Shown: positions 41,733-53,510, counted from the first letter of the stretch. The stretch is DNA of 64,000 bases from Cyrtodaria siliqua (GCA_037043455.1 JAWPHD010007135.1:1-64000), one strand, 5' to 3'. The notes: a model not told the origin generated them from the letters alone. Numbers and translations are program-made.

Positions 41733-43149
41733 TGTGATGTACCCCGACTGTATCGTGTGTATTACAGTATATAGGATCGGAGATTACCCCGACTGTATCG
41801 TCTGTATTACAGTATATAGGATCGGAGATTACCCCGACTGTATCGTCTGTATTACAGTATATAGGATCGGAGATTACCTCGACTGTATCGTCTGTATTAC
41901 AGTATATAGGATCGGAGATTACCCCGACTGTATCGTCTGTATTACAGTATATAGGATCGGCGATTACTCCGACAGTATCGTCTGTATTACAGTATATAGG
42001 ATCGGAGATTACCCCGACTATATCGTCTGTACTACAGTATATAGGATCGGAGATTACCCCGACTGTATCGTCTGTATTACAGTATGTAGGATCGGAGATT
42101 ACCCCGACTGTATCGTCTGTATTACAGTATATAGGATCGGAGATTACCACGACTGTATCGTCTGTATTACAGTATATAGGATCGGAGATTTACCCGACTG
42201 TATCGTATGTATTACAGTATATAGGATCGGAGATTACCACGACTGTATCGTCTGTATTACAGTATATATGATCGGAGATTACCCCGACTGTATCGTCTGT
42301 ATTACGGTATATAGTATCGGAGAATACCCCGACTGTATCGTCTGTATTACAGTATATAGGATCAGAGATTACCCCGACAGTATGGTCTGATTACAGTATA
42401 TAGGATCGGAGATTACCCCGACTGTATCGTCTGTATTACAGTTTATAGGATCGGAGATTACCCCGACTCTATCGTCTGTATTACAGTATATAGGATCGGC
42501 GATTACCCCTATTGTATCGTCTGTATTACAGTATATAGGATCGGAGATTAACCCGACTGTATCGTCTGTATTACAGTATATAGGAACGGAGATTAAACCG
42601 ACTGTATCGTCTGTATTACAGTATATATGATCGGTGATTACCCCGACTGTGTCTTCTGTTTTACAGTATGTAGGATCGGAGATTACCCAAACTGTATCGT
42701 CTGTATTACAGTACATATGATCGGAGATTACTCCGACTGTATCGTCTGTATTACATTACAGTATGTAGGATCGGAGATTACCCCGACTGTATCGTCTGTA
42801 TTACAGTATGTAGGATTGGAGATTACCCCGACTGTATCGTCTGTATTACAGTATGTAGGATCGGAGATTACCCCGACTGTATCGTCTGTATTACAGTATA
42901 TAGGACCGGCGATTACCCCGACTGTATCGTCTGTATTACAGTATATAGGATCGTAGATTACCCCGACTGTATCGTCTGTATTCCAGTATATAGGATCGGA
43001 GATTACCCCGACTGTATCGTCTGTATTACATTATATAGGATCGGAGATTACCCCGATTGTATCGTCTGTATTACAGTATGTAGGATCGGAGATTACCCCG
43101 ACTGTATCGTCTGTATTACAGTATATATTGGATCGGAGATTACCCCGAT
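41733..43149. repeat. 45-bp minisatellite, about 31 copies
   Basis: The unit is ATTACCCCGACTGTATCGTC, TGTATTACAGTATATAGGAT, CGGAG, with a constant 45-bp period and scattered substitutions (TACCTCG, TACCACG, GTATGTAGG). Because 45 is divisible by three, both strands stay open for long stretches: 218 codons on the plus strand at 41734-42390 and 143 codons on the minus strand at 41719-42150. These translate to 15-residue repeats but have no codon bias or domain. Occasional indels (near 42388 and 42757) end the frames. Confidence 0.96.
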
Positions 43150-44009
43150 GAAAATAAAGCCTTTACATTTACAAGGACAAATCATGGAGATGAAGTTTAC
43201 ACACTGCTGATTATAGGTTAGGGAGTATGTAGACATTCTTTTGATAATAATAGAGTTTTGTTAATTCTCATATTTTGGTTTATTTATGTTTTAAAACGAT
43301 AAATTTAGCTTCATGATCTTAATAGAGTTGTTGTAAAGATACACGCGCAATAGTAAAGCAATGATATCTGAACATTATTATAAACATGTTTGTGCTATAT
43401 TTATCCCCAACTATTTGTAGTCCATTATTAGATATTGTATACATACTTATTATTAAGGATTGTATATTTTACAATCGGTGTAAGACGTATTAGTTTTGAA
43501 AAGAAATATTGATTTTTAATTACACTGTCATAAATTCATGACATACCCAAGTATTTTTAAATTACTGCTATATAGCCATATTGTAGATCGAATGGTCACG
43601 AGATCATTTGCAATTGCTAGTTGTTGATGACTGCGCTTGCTGATACTGTTTCCTGTAAGCCTGCAGTAATTAACACGTGCATTTTGCTTTCCACAAACCT
43701 TCTTTATGTAGATTTCTGTTTATTTGCTGTAAGAATATGTATGTAACAAAATCATATTGGAACTATATGTGTTTAGAGATATAACATTTACACAATTATA
43801 AAAGTTTCTGTTGCTTTATTTTAAGTATGATTATTGTTGAAGTAATACCTTTCCGCAGTCACTACCATTTAAAACCTACAGCACAAGCGGTAGCATGCAA
43901 CTGTAGTACAAGTAAAAAAACGTATACATGTCATGCCAGTATGCACTGAACCACACATAAACATAGTTTTATTATAATATTGTTTTATATACTTTAAGAA
44001 AAGTAGATA
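43150..44009. other. Unassigned AT-rich stretch
   Basis: Nothing recognised. Confidence 0.45.
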
Positions 44010-44185
44010 TATAACAGTCGAAGTGGAAATGTAGCATTCAAGGACGGCGGTAAACCAAAAACACGAATGGAAACACAAATATACAGGGTAAATGAAAGAC
44101 AAGGTATAGGACATCACAAACTTAAAAGCGGTGTCAATAGGAATACCGCTTTTGAACGATCAGTGGCCCAAAAGGCTGATGGCTG
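44010..44185 (-). repeat. PT tail fragment, reverse orientation
   Basis: Landmarks are TATAACAGTCGAAGTGGAAA, TGTAGCATTCAAGGACGGCG, GGACATCACAAACTTAAAAG and GAACGATCAGTGGCCCAAAA. An R250 dimer follows. Confidence 0.66.
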
Positions 44186-44239
44186 ATGGACTAGATGGAC
44201 TATTTTTGTAAATTAGATCAACAAGTAGCTCAACAATTA

Positions 44240-44745
44240 ATTGTTCTTTGGGATCATCAGGTTCAGCCTTTGTGGCTTTAAAGTAGAACACCGCTTACAC
44301 CGGTGATAGGAGGCGTGAAAGGTGTTGCACTCAACATTGACGCTCATGAACAGACTCAACATTTATCTCGTGTTTGTGTTTGTTGATTTCAAGGGATCCC
44401 CGTTTGAATTTGTATAGACATTCACACTAGCGTTAGTTAAGTGCTATTTGGCGGCTGTAATAAGTGACTCCGACTACAAATCAGTAGTGTTATTATTTAC
44501 TGGTCCTTTGGGATCATCAGGCTCAACCTTTGCAGAATACCGTTCAAACCGGTGCTAGTAGGTATGACAGGTGTTGCACCTTATATTACCACTCAGATTC
44601 AATGAAACCGATTCTGCTACCTTTCACTCTTGTTTGAGTTCGTTGCTCCCATCGGGTTTCCTTTTTAATATTTACTGACCACATTTACACTAGCGCTTGT
44701 TAGTGTTGAGTGGCGTCTGTAGTTGTATTACTTACTGGTCCTTTT
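44240..44745 (+). repeat. R250 dispersed repeat, dimer
   Basis: GGGATCATCAGG occurs near 44250 and 44510, GAACACCGCTTACACCGG / GAATACCGTTCAAACCGG near 44285 and 44525, and TCTCGTGTTTGTGTTTGTTG / CTCTTGTTTGAGTTCGTTG near 44368 and 44627. Spacing is about 255 bp. The third unit start is truncated at about 44745. Confidence 0.83.
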
Positions 44746-45329
44746 AGGCAAGTGAAAGTAATACTCCGGACAAATTGCAACTTAATTATGTTTCAATATT
44801 TCTAAAGCAATATGTAAATATATGATTAGAAACGAAAAACTGGATACCATTGCTTCAAAAGAATACTATTGTTATTATTAGTTCAGTTACAGTTTTGCTT
44901 ATTCGATATTTAGGTTATTTGCATTTGCAGATTGTACCCTAAATTGATTCCATATGCATTTATACTATTCTTCGCCTAAAACGATCATTACAAAAACGAT
45001 TGCAATCTCGATTTGATTGAGACTGTTCTTGGACGGTAGTGAAAGATGACTGCTACCGTGTACATCCTATACCCCGGATTGAGCAGAACTCAGTATTTAA
45101 AATGTCACCAGTACAACAATTTAGGCTATCCCGAAGATGGTATGCATATGACGGTGAACATGAAAAGTCAATGAGATATGTTCACACCATTCACTGGCCA
45201 GCGGCGTATGGTCCCAGTTTCTAACAAAATGCTTTGCCCTACACAAGAAAACAATGGGCGAAGTAAATACATTCGAATTTAGTTGGGAGCATAGGGTATG
45301 AAGTTTGTGTATCACAAGAAACAGTCAAA
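44746..45329. other. Unassigned stretch
   Basis: The patch 45010-45330, upstream of the SINE body, is less AT-rich. It contains a 61-codon frame (45039-45224) without a recognised domain. It may be part of the SINE or unique sequence. Confidence 0.4.
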
Positions 45330-45500
45330 CGACTAGCGTTGCGTTTTAAACCTGCTCGCCTCTCACCGCTGTGGGTTCGAATCCCACTTGGAGCTCGACC
45401 TGTAAGTGAGGAAGTGTCGATTCTTACGGATGGCGAGAGGTGTACAGTGTTGGTTCTACCTAGGAAAAATTGGTGGTCTGCCTCAACCACAAAACAAAAT
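45330..45500 (+). repeat. tRNA-derived SINE
   Basis: The tRNA-like head includes CGCCTCTCACCGCTGTGG followed by GGTTCGAATCCCAC, a good B box. The body GTAAGTGAGGAAGTGTCGA, CTTACGGATGGCGAGAGG, TGTACAGTGTTGGTTCTACC and GGTGGTCTGCCTC matches the minus-strand copy at 3490-3660. Frames on both strands here, including the minus-strand 103 codons at 45239-45550, are by-products of the SINE. Confidence 0.75.
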
Positions 45501-45772
45501 CGACAGTCATATATAACCTTACATGTGTTGAAAATGACGTAAAACAACATACAAAAAATGCAGACAAATCAAACGACTAAGTTTAAAACCAGAAAACATT
45601 GTCTAAGGGTGATTAATCAATACTCAGAACGATTAAAAGCTGGAGTAGTGGAACCATCTATTCGAAATTAAAGTAAGAAAACAGAAGTATTTGACAATGT
45701 ACTATTTTAGCATCAAAATTAGACTGTAATGATGATTCCTAACCTATAATTTACGGATGATTTCCAACCTAG
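45501..45772. other. Unassigned stretch before 40-bp array
   Basis: The last ~60 bases contain first degenerate copies of the GATGATTCCTAACCTA motif, so the array begins gradually. Confidence 0.5.
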
Positions 45773-45935
45773 AAGTTGTTATTTACTAGTATATGTCATA
45801 TTTATAAAAAAAGAGTTTGTTATGAACGTAAATATTTTAAACTTATAGAAATATTTATGAATGAAAGTTGCATACTTGGGTTTAAGTCTAAGAACCATTT
45901 CAAGTATGGTTGGTGAATTAAAGTCCAGATGATTC
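45773..45935 (+). repeat. Leader segment, copy 1
   Basis: About 160 bp running from AAGTTGTTATTTACTAGTAT through GAACGTAAATATTT and GAAATATTTATGAATGAAAG to TGGTTGGTGAATT, directly followed by minisatellite units. A diverged copy lies at 48595-48755, offset by about 2820 bp, and is also directly followed by units. Confidence 0.82.
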
Positions 45936-48490
45936 CTAAACTAGAATATAACACTTCAGAGCAACCTGATGATTCCTAACCTAGTACGTACCATGGCATT
46001 TATAAGTGTGTCACTTCAGATGGTAGTGGTGATTCCTAGCCTAAAATATACCTCCTTAGATGATACGGGTGAGTCATAGATGTAACTAAGAATGCACCAC
46101 TTCAGATGGTAATTTATTTGATGAGACCTTAACAAGAATATGCCACCTCCGATTGTACTGGTGAGTCCTTACATAGAATGCGCAACCTTAGATTACACTG
46201 ATGAGTCCTTACATCTGATGAAACGTATGGTTCCTAACCAAGAATTTACCACCTAAGATGGAGCTAATTATCTCTAACCACGAATGTACCACCTCAGACG
46301 GAACTGGTGATTTCTAACCTAGAATGTGCTACATCAGATGGGAATTATGATTCCTTACCACGAATGTACCACCTCAGATGATGTGTATGAGTATTAGACG
46401 AACAAGTACCACATCAGCAAGCACTGATGATCCCTAACCTAAAATATGCCACCTCAGACAGCACTGATGATTTCTTACCTAAAATATGCCACCTCAGACA
46501 GCACTTATGATTCCTTACCTAAAATAAGCCAGCTCAGACAGTACTGATGATTCCTAACCTAACATGTGCCACCTCAGACAGCACTGATGATTCATAACTT
46601 CAAATATGCCACCTCAGACAGCACTGATGATTCCTAATCTAACATGTGCCACCTCAGAAATTTACGGATGAGTCGTAATATAGAAAGTACTAGTTCAGAT
46701 CAGATGGTTCTGATGATCCATAACCTAAAATGTACCAACTCAGATAGTGTTGATGATAACTAACCTAGAAATAACCAACTCTGATGAAAATAATGATTCT
46801 TAACATAGATTGAACAACTTCAGATGGAACTGATAATTCCTAACCTAGAATATACCATCTCAGACGGTAATAATCATTCTTAACATAGAATGAACCACCT
46901 CAGACAGTACTGATGATTCCTAACCAAAAATGTGCCACCTAAGATGGTTCTGATGATTCCTAACCTAAAATTTAAAACCTCAGACGGTACTTATAATAAC
47001 TAACCTAGCATGTGCCCCCGCAGAGTCTAATGATGATTCCTTACCTAGAATTTGCTACATCAGGATGTATTGATGAGTTTTAGCCTATAATGTACCACCT
47101 CAGATGGAACTGGTGAATCCTAAACTAAAATGTCCAACCTCAGATGGTAATGATTCCTAACATAGAGTGTGCCACCTCAGGTGATACTGATGAGATCTAA
47201 CCTATAATGTACCACCTCAAACTGAGGATTCCTAACATAGAATGTTCCACCTCAGATTGTAATGATGTTTTCTAACATAAAATGTGCCGCTTCAACTAGA
47301 TCGTGCCACCCGAGATGCTACTGATGATTCCTAAACTAGAATGTCCCACCTCATAATGTAAAGATGGTTTAAAACATAAAATTTACCACATCAGTTGACA
47401 CTGATGATTCCTAACCTATAATGAACCACCTCAGATGATAATGATAATTCTTAACCTAGAATGTACCGCCTCAGATGGTATTGATGATTCCTAACCTATA
47501 ATGAACCACCTCAGATAATAATGATAATTCTTATCCTAGAATGTACCGCCTCAGATGGTATTGATGATTCCTAACCTATAATGAACCACCTCAGATAATA
47601 ATGAAAATTCTTAACCTATAATGAACCACCTCAGATGATAATGATAATTCTTAACCTAGAATGTACCAACTCAGATGGTATTGATGATTCCTAACCTATA
47701 ATGAACCACCTCAGATAATAATGATAATTCTTAACCTAGAATGTACCGCCTCAGATGGTATTGATGATTCCTAACCTATAATGAACCACCTCAGATAATA
47801 ATGATAATTCTTAACCTATAATGAACCACCTCAGATGATAATGATAATTCTTAACCTAGAATGTACCACCTCAGATGGTATTGATGATTCCTAAACTAGA
47901 ATGTCCCACCTCATAATGTAAAGATGGTTTAAAACATAAAATTTACCACCTCAGATGATAATGATAATTCCTAACCTAGAATGAACCACCTCAGATGGTA
48001 TTGATGATTCCTAACATAGAATGAACGACCTCAGATGATAATTCCTAACCTAGAATGTACCACCTCAAAAAGAACTGATGATTATTAACCTAAAAATATA
48101 CCATCTCAAATGGAACTGATGATTCTTAACCTAAAATGTACCACCTCAGATGATAATGATGATTCCTAACCTAGAATGTATCACCTCAGATGATGGTAAT
48201 GATGATGCCTAACATAGAATGTACCACCTCAGATGATGAAACTGATGTTACCTAACCTAGACTATACCACCTTCGATGATGGTACTGATTATTCCTAACC
48301 TAGAATGTACCACCTCAGACGGAACTTATGATTCCTAACCTAAAATGTACAAACTCAGATAGTACATGTAATGATGATTTTTAACCTATAATGTACCAAC
48401 TCATAATTATGGTACTGATGATTCCAATCCTGGAATACATCTCTTCACATGGACCTTCTGATACCTATCCTAAAATTTACCACTTCGGAG
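45936..48490 (+). repeat. ~40-bp minisatellite, main block
   Basis: The unit is close to CTAACCTAGAATGTACCACC plus TCAGATGGTACTGATGATTC, about 40 bp and roughly 60 copies, with many variants. Sub-blocks repeat at a higher order: the ATGAACCACCTCAGATAATA / ATGTACCGCCTCAGATGGTA alternation between 47400 and 47880 recurs every ~80-120 bp and is the most homogenised part. Edges are more diverged. No long frames are open because the unit contains TAA on the plus strand. Confidence 0.95.
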
Positions 48491-48594
48491 AGACATGGCC
48501 TGGAATTCACCAACCATTCTTCAAACTAGTCTAAGACTTGAGCTCAAGTACTCAAATTGTGTTTCAAATATTTACATGACTTTAAACACTCGTA
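48491..48594. other. Unique break within the array region
   Basis: Short non-repetitive sequence separating the main 40-bp block from the second leader copy. Confidence 0.5.
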
Positions 48595-48755
48595 CGAAGT
48601 TGTTATTTATTTGTATATATCATATTTATAAAAAAGCATCTTGTTGTGAACGTGAAAATATGTATGGAAATATTTGTGATTGAACGTTTCATACTAGGGC
48701 TTTAGTCAAAGAATTTTCTCAAGAATGGTTGGTGAATTCCAAACCAGATGATTCC
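48595..48755 (+). repeat. Leader segment, copy 2
   Basis: AAGTTGTTATTTATTTGTAT, CATATTTATAAAAAAGC, GAACGTGAAAATATG, TGGTTGGTGAATTCC match the leader at 45773-45935 with scattered differences. Confidence 0.82.
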
Positions 48756-49154
48756 TAATCTATAATGTGCAACTTCAGATGTACCTGATCATTCTTAACC
48801 TATAATGTACCACTAGAGATAAACCTGATGCTTCCTAACGTAGAAAGTACTACCTCAGATTGTATTTATGATTCCTAACTAGAATGTACCACTGCAGATG
48901 GCACGGATGAGTCCTACATGCAACAAAGAATGTAGCACTTCAGATGGTTCTGACGATTCCTAGCGTAAATATGGTACCACATATTGTACTGATGAGTCCT
49001 AACCTAGTATGTGTCACTTCATATGGTACGGATGAGTCCTATATGTAACCAAAATAATTGTACCACTTCAGATTATGCTGATGATTCCTAACCGAGAATG
49101 TGTCACCATCGATCGTAATGATGACTTGTAACCTATAATTTATCCCATCAGAGT
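48756..49154 (+). repeat. ~40-bp minisatellite, second block
   Basis: About ten diverged units of the same motif (CCTAACCTATAATGTACCAC, GATGATTCCTAACCGAGAAT) continue to the edge of a LINE relic near 49155. They are more degenerate than the main block. Confidence 0.88.
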
Positions 49155-49587
49155 ATAATGATAACGCCACATGCAAGCTGCTAGAACCCAGCACAACAGT
49201 ATAATGCAATATTTCGACATAATAATTATGCGACATTATTTGCGACAACCAGCATGGATTCCGCAAAAGACGCTCCTGCGTCATCAAAGTGGCGAAAGGC
49301 AAACAAGTAGATGTTATACTGCTTGACTTCGCCTTCGCGAAGGCCTTTACCAAAGTTCCACGTATAAGACCTCCTCAAGTTGGACCACTTTGGAGTGAGA
49401 GACAGTACCAATACATGGATATATTCATTCCTTAGCAGGTCATACAGTTAAATGACTGCACACTGGATGCATAGGGGGACAGCAAAATAGTTTGGAGTAA
49501 CTATTAACAGCAAATTCTCTAGGGACCTATGCATACAGAAAACTAGTTGTAAAGACATACAGGACAATAGGCTTCGTTTGAAGAAAT
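49155..49587 (+). pseudogene. LINE RT relic, part 1
   Basis: It shows CKLLE near 49170, then NQHGFRKRRSC at 49247 and, after an internal deletion, KGKQVDVILLDF, KAFTKVP (motif A region) and HFGVRDSTNTWIYSFLS in neighbouring frames. Near 49500 FGVTINSKFSRDL and near 49551-49590 VKTYRTIGFV then a stop and RNM match the thumb patch of CR1-like RTs. The relic breaks off at 49587 and continues at 51683. It is a different LINE copy from that at 29661-32156. Confidence 0.78.
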
Positions 49588-49622
49588 ATGGAAAGCCATA
49601 ACTGTCTGCTAATAGTATTTTT

Positions 49623-50021
49623 CAATTCGTTATGTAGATAAGTTAATTCGTCATGTAGATGTGTTACTTCGTTATGTAGATAAGTCAATTCGTTGTGTAT
49701 ATAAGTTAATTCGTTATGTAGATAAGTTACTTCGATATGTAGTCCTGTCAATTCGTTATGTACAGTTGTTAATTCGTTATGTAGATAAGTTAATTAGTTA
49801 TGTAGATAATTTACTTCGTTATGTAGTCCAGTCGATTCGTTATGTACAATTGTTAATTCGTTATGTAGATAAGTCAATTCGTTATGTAGATAAGTCAATT
49901 CGTTATGTAGATAAGTTACTTCGTTGTGTAGTCCAGTCAATTCGTTATGTACAATTGTTAATTTGATATGTAGATAAGTTACTTCGTTGTTAAGTAGATT
50001 ATTTTATCGGGGTAAATCGAA
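49623..50021 (-). repeat. Left arm: 21-bp units
   Basis: About 17 units in the orientation TTCGTTATGTAGATAAGT, with GTACAATTGTTAA variants, ending in TTCGTTGTTAAGTAGATT and ATTTTATCGGGGTAAATCGA. The frame at 49661-49966 is a 7-residue repeat caused by the 21-bp period. Confidence 0.92.
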
Positions 50022-50573
50022 CGCAGACACAAACAGCAAAGATGGACAACATGGAGCGGGTTTTAGGTTTACACCACTAATTACATGTAAGCCTCCGAGG
50101 TATAGGCGAATGTAGTTCCCATAATAAAAAGTAATCCCTCCTTTGTCGATGGAAATGGGCATTATAAGCAGGGGGAAAACTGCCCATTTCTATTTGATTT
50201 TGTGGTTGTATGTCTAAGAAGCGTATTAATAGGTTTTACTGGATCACTGAGGAACATTTTCGAAATGTTGACTCTATGCTTACACGTGTTGGGCAAGGAA
50301 AACAGTCAATCAATGAAATCAGCTGTACCCTTGACCTGTTCAGTAAACAAACAATAACTTTCTTACATTTCTTGTGACCCTACCTGTTCTGGTAATTTTT
50401 CAAGTGGAAAATTAGTTTTCTATATGAACAGTACACTGCTGCATTATCCACACTTGAGTTGAATTTGCAACAAATCATTAATATGTGACACTTTAACATT
50501 GGTGTCTATGGGGAAACTAATCAATGATTTCATACCTTTTAAGAAAGCTTAATTTAGCTCAATGGTTTTAAAC
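50022..50573. other. Central loop of foldback-like element
   Basis: About 550 bp of single-copy sequence between the arms, slightly less AT-rich. I see no open frame longer than about 60 codons and no transposase motif. It contains ATGTCTAAGAAGCGTATTAA near 50210 but the frame does not continue convincingly. Confidence 0.6.
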
Positions 50574-51640
50574 TTCGATGTACCCCGATAAAAGTATCTA
50601 CATAACAACGAAGTAACGTATCTAAATAACAAACTAACAATTGTACATAACGAATTGACTTGACTACATAACGAAGTGACTTATTTACATAACGAATTAA
50701 CAATTGTACATAACGAATTAACTTATGTACATAACGAAGTAATTTATCTACATAACGAATTAACTTATCTACATAACGAATTGACTTATCTACATAACGA
50801 ATTGACTTATCTACATAACGAATTAACTTATCTACATAACGAATTGACTCATCTACATAACGAAGTAACTTATCTAGGTAACGAATTAACTTATCTACAT
50901 AACGAATTAACATATCTCAATAACAAAGTAACTTATCTACAGAACGAATTGACTTATCTACATAACGAATTAACTTATCTACATAACGGATTGACTTATC
51001 CACATAACGAAGTAACGTATCTACATAACGAATTAACTTATCTACATAGCGAATTAACCTATCTACATAATGAAGTAACTTATCTACATAAGGAATTGAC
51101 TTATCTACTTATCTACATAAGGAATTAACTTATCTATATAACGAATTTACTTATCTACATAAGGAATTAACTTATATACATAACGAATTGACTTATCTAC
51201 ATAACGAATTAACGTATCTACATAACGAATTAACTTATCTACATAGCAAATTAACCTATCTACATAACGAATTGACTTATCCACATAACGAAGTAACGTA
51301 TCTACATAACGAATTAACTTATCTACATAGCGAATTAACCTATCTACATAATGAAGTAACTTATCTACATAAGGAATTGGCTTATCTACTTATCTACATA
51401 AGGAATTAACTTATCTATATAACGAATTGACTTATCTACATAAGGAATTAACTTATATACATAACGAATTGACTTATCTACATAACGAATTAACGTATCT
51501 ACATAACAAATTGACTTATCTACAGAACGAATTAACAATTGTACATAACGAATTGACTTATCTACATAACAAATTTACTTATCTACATAACGAAGTGACT
51601 TATCTACATTACGAATTAACGTATCTACATAACGAATTTA
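50574..51640 (+). repeat. Right arm: 21-bp units
   Basis: About 50 units of ACTTATCTACATAACGAATT plus one base. A block with AACCTATCTACATAATGAAG and a doubled CTACTTATCTACATAAGGAA occurs near 51050-51130 and again near 51330-51420, a higher-order repeat of about 290 bp. The 150-, 73- and 95-codon frames on the plus strand read TYLHNEL heptads, and the minus strand reads RYVDKLI heptads. These arise from 21 being a multiple of three. Confidence 0.94.
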
Positions 51641-51682
51641 AAAATACTGTTAGCAGACAGCTATGGCTTTCCATAAAGAAAC

Positions 51683-51960
51683 TTGAAGACAGTCACATAT
51701 GCAGCTATAGTTAGATCAACACTGGGATACGTATCCCTGTCTGGGATTCATACAACCAGGCCAATGTCAAAGCCCTAGAGCAGGTCCAACGTCGTGCCGC
51801 ACACTGTCTTTAATGACTTCTCAAGCAAATCCCCAGTATGTGTCACTAAGATGCGCAAATACAACAACAACTGGGAATCGGTTCAGGCTAGAGGACATAG
51901 CAGGCTGTCCATGCTTTGCAGAATACAGCTCGGTACAGCTGGCTTCTTAGCTGGCTTCTT
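51683..51960 (+). pseudogene. LINE RT relic, part 2
   Basis: It continues the RT C-terminal region interrupted at 49587: AAIVRSTLGYV, then in shifted frames WDSYNQANVKALEQVQRRAA and TVFNDFSSKSPVCVTKM, WESVQARGHSRLSMLCRI. This order is that of CR1-like RT C termini (VWDPY, LEQVQRRAAR, then the helix before RI). Two frameshifts are present in 270 bases. Confidence 0.78.
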
Positions 51961-53039
51961 AATATAAATGTGCCAGCGGCAACTGTATCAGGGGACAAAC
52001 TATATTTTTTCAGTAGGGAAAAACAAAGAAGACCTTATAATGATGGAACAAACTCCCGTGAACCGTGGTCTAAGCGCCCTCGCTGGAAGAATGCTGATCA
52101 CTCTTCTCGGTGTGATTTGCTCCTTCGCACAAATAAAGACAGTAGTGTAAACGTTTTTATTTATTGCCATTTGTATGCCTAATCGCACAGCTCTTTATTT
52201 GGAAGAGTAGATACAATAATGGAATGGTCCAATCAATCAAACAAGCCACTTAAAATACATTTTTAATTCAAGCAATGTTTTCAAATTATAACAGTGTTCT
52301 ACAGAACCATCTTAATAACAATTCACCGTTTATCAATTTAATTGCTTAATATCTCCTTAAACAGATCAAACACATTGATCCCAGTGTTTTTATTATTTTA
52401 TAAAACGGCTAAAATGACAAGCTTAATAATGAACAATATATCGCATGACGGTCAGCCAACTCTTGTGTAGAACAATATCGGATCACTGAATGCTACACTA
52501 CCACTTTGTAGTTTTTGTTTCTGTGCATCTTAGTTGTTCACTGTGGTCACTGAATGCTACACTACCAGTTCGACGTATATATACTTTGTGCCATGAACAT
52601 GTGTGTAACATTACCGTAAAAACTGCATTTAATCAACCGATGTCCCCATGCATTAATTGAAAATAATAAGTTCAGACTTTCCACTCTATCGAAGGTATGT
52701 GCACGTTTTAGTCAGTGTTGACAGTAGCCCGTTCACGGCGTTTGGAGAAAGGCTTTCGTTCAGCTTCACATAAAACTGGATATTGCGACGTCACAGTCAT
52801 GTGTTATGAATAAGTCAACTTGTCTGACTGAGAGCGAAATGAACAGCATAAAAGTAAATCCACATTGCCGGTGTCAGAAATAAAACGTAGGTTTTAATTC
52901 GAAGGAGTGTAGAGCTTCAATAAATCACGTTTCGTGATTGGTGATCAGTTTGGAAGATGGAGAGAGATCCAGAAGGGGATTTAGATCTGAGGTATACTTG
53001 ATGCATGGCCAGAGCCGGGGTGGCAAAGTATCGTGACAT
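51961..53039. other. Mostly unassigned
   Basis: The frames near 51916-52188 (88 and 60 codons) follow the LINE relic but are not recognised. 52490-52585 has two partial PT-like segments (CACTGAATGCTACACTACCA twice, 56 bp apart). The rest shows nothing. Confidence 0.45.
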
Positions 53040-53510
53040 TAACTTGACACCCCGTGCTGTTTTATATAATAAAATAAGTATAAAAGTCGAACAGAAAATG
53101 CAGCTTTCACAGAACACAGTAAACCCAAAAACACGCAAAAAGACAAACAAGAATGGTAATAGTAATAAAGAATAAAGGCATATGACGTCGCAAACGCAAA
53201 AAGGGTTGACAATAGGGCTACCGCCTTGGAACGGTCAGTGGCAAAAAGTCCGCTGGGGGTTTAAGCCAGGTTTTATGGTGCACCAAACCTCACACTTACC
53301 CTACTGTCTTCCCAATAAAACGGGACATTGTAAATAAAGAAATGCCCGCCATGAACTATTCTCAAACCAACAAGGCAGCATTAATAGGCAATATAAGTAA
53401 AACACAAAGACGCTCGTGTATATTTAAATACAAAAACACAATAGCCTAAAAAGCCACAATGAAGGTACTCGATGACTTGTCAGAAGCCAGAGCACCAAGA
53501 GCTGTTGTTC
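53040..53510 (-). repeat. PT retroelement 3' tail, reverse orientation, near complete
   Basis: Complement landmarks in order are AGTATAAAAGTCGAACAGAA, CACAGAACACAGTAAACCCA, CATATGACGTCGCAAACGC, GAACGGTCAGTGGCAAAAAG, CGCTGGGGGTTTAAGCCAGG, GGTGCACCAAACCTCACAC, ACAAGGCAGCATTAATAGGC and GACTTGTCAGAAGCCAGAGC. This is one of the longest copies and a good reference for the family. The open minus-strand frame at 52917-53150 overlaps it. Confidence 0.75.

Larger units (their letters stand above)
49588..51674. mobile_element. Foldback-like element with 21-bp tandem-repeat arms
   Basis: A 2087-bp insertion splits a LINE RT relic. Outer ends are inverted: ATGGAAAGCCATAACTGTCT at 49588 and AGACAGCTATGGCTTTCCAT ending at 51674, about 35 bp in all. 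The flanks GAAGAAAT (49580-49587) and AAAGAAAC (51675-51682) share six central bases and could be an 8-bp target duplication. Inside, both arms are made of one 21-bp unit (ACTTATCTACATAACGAATT plus one base) in opposite orientation, around a central loop. The inner arm ends also match (ATTTTATCGGGGTA / TACCCCGATAAAA). Long inverted arms made of short tandem repeats are the hallmark of Drosophila-type foldback elements. No transposase frame is seen. Confidence 0.85.

Noticed and set aside
41734..42390. 218-codon plus-strand frame as a repeat protein
   Set aside because: It is the translation of a 45-bp minisatellite; the opposite strand is equally open, and there is no start context or non-repeat coding flank.
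45239..45550. 103-codon minus-strand frame
   Set aside because: It crosses the tRNA-derived SINE; similar strings are common false proteins from SINEs.
51916..52188. Overlapping frames of 60-88 codons after the LINE relic
   Set aside because: They continue from the LINE 3' end without recognisable RT or downstream motifs; sense on both strands suggests chance.
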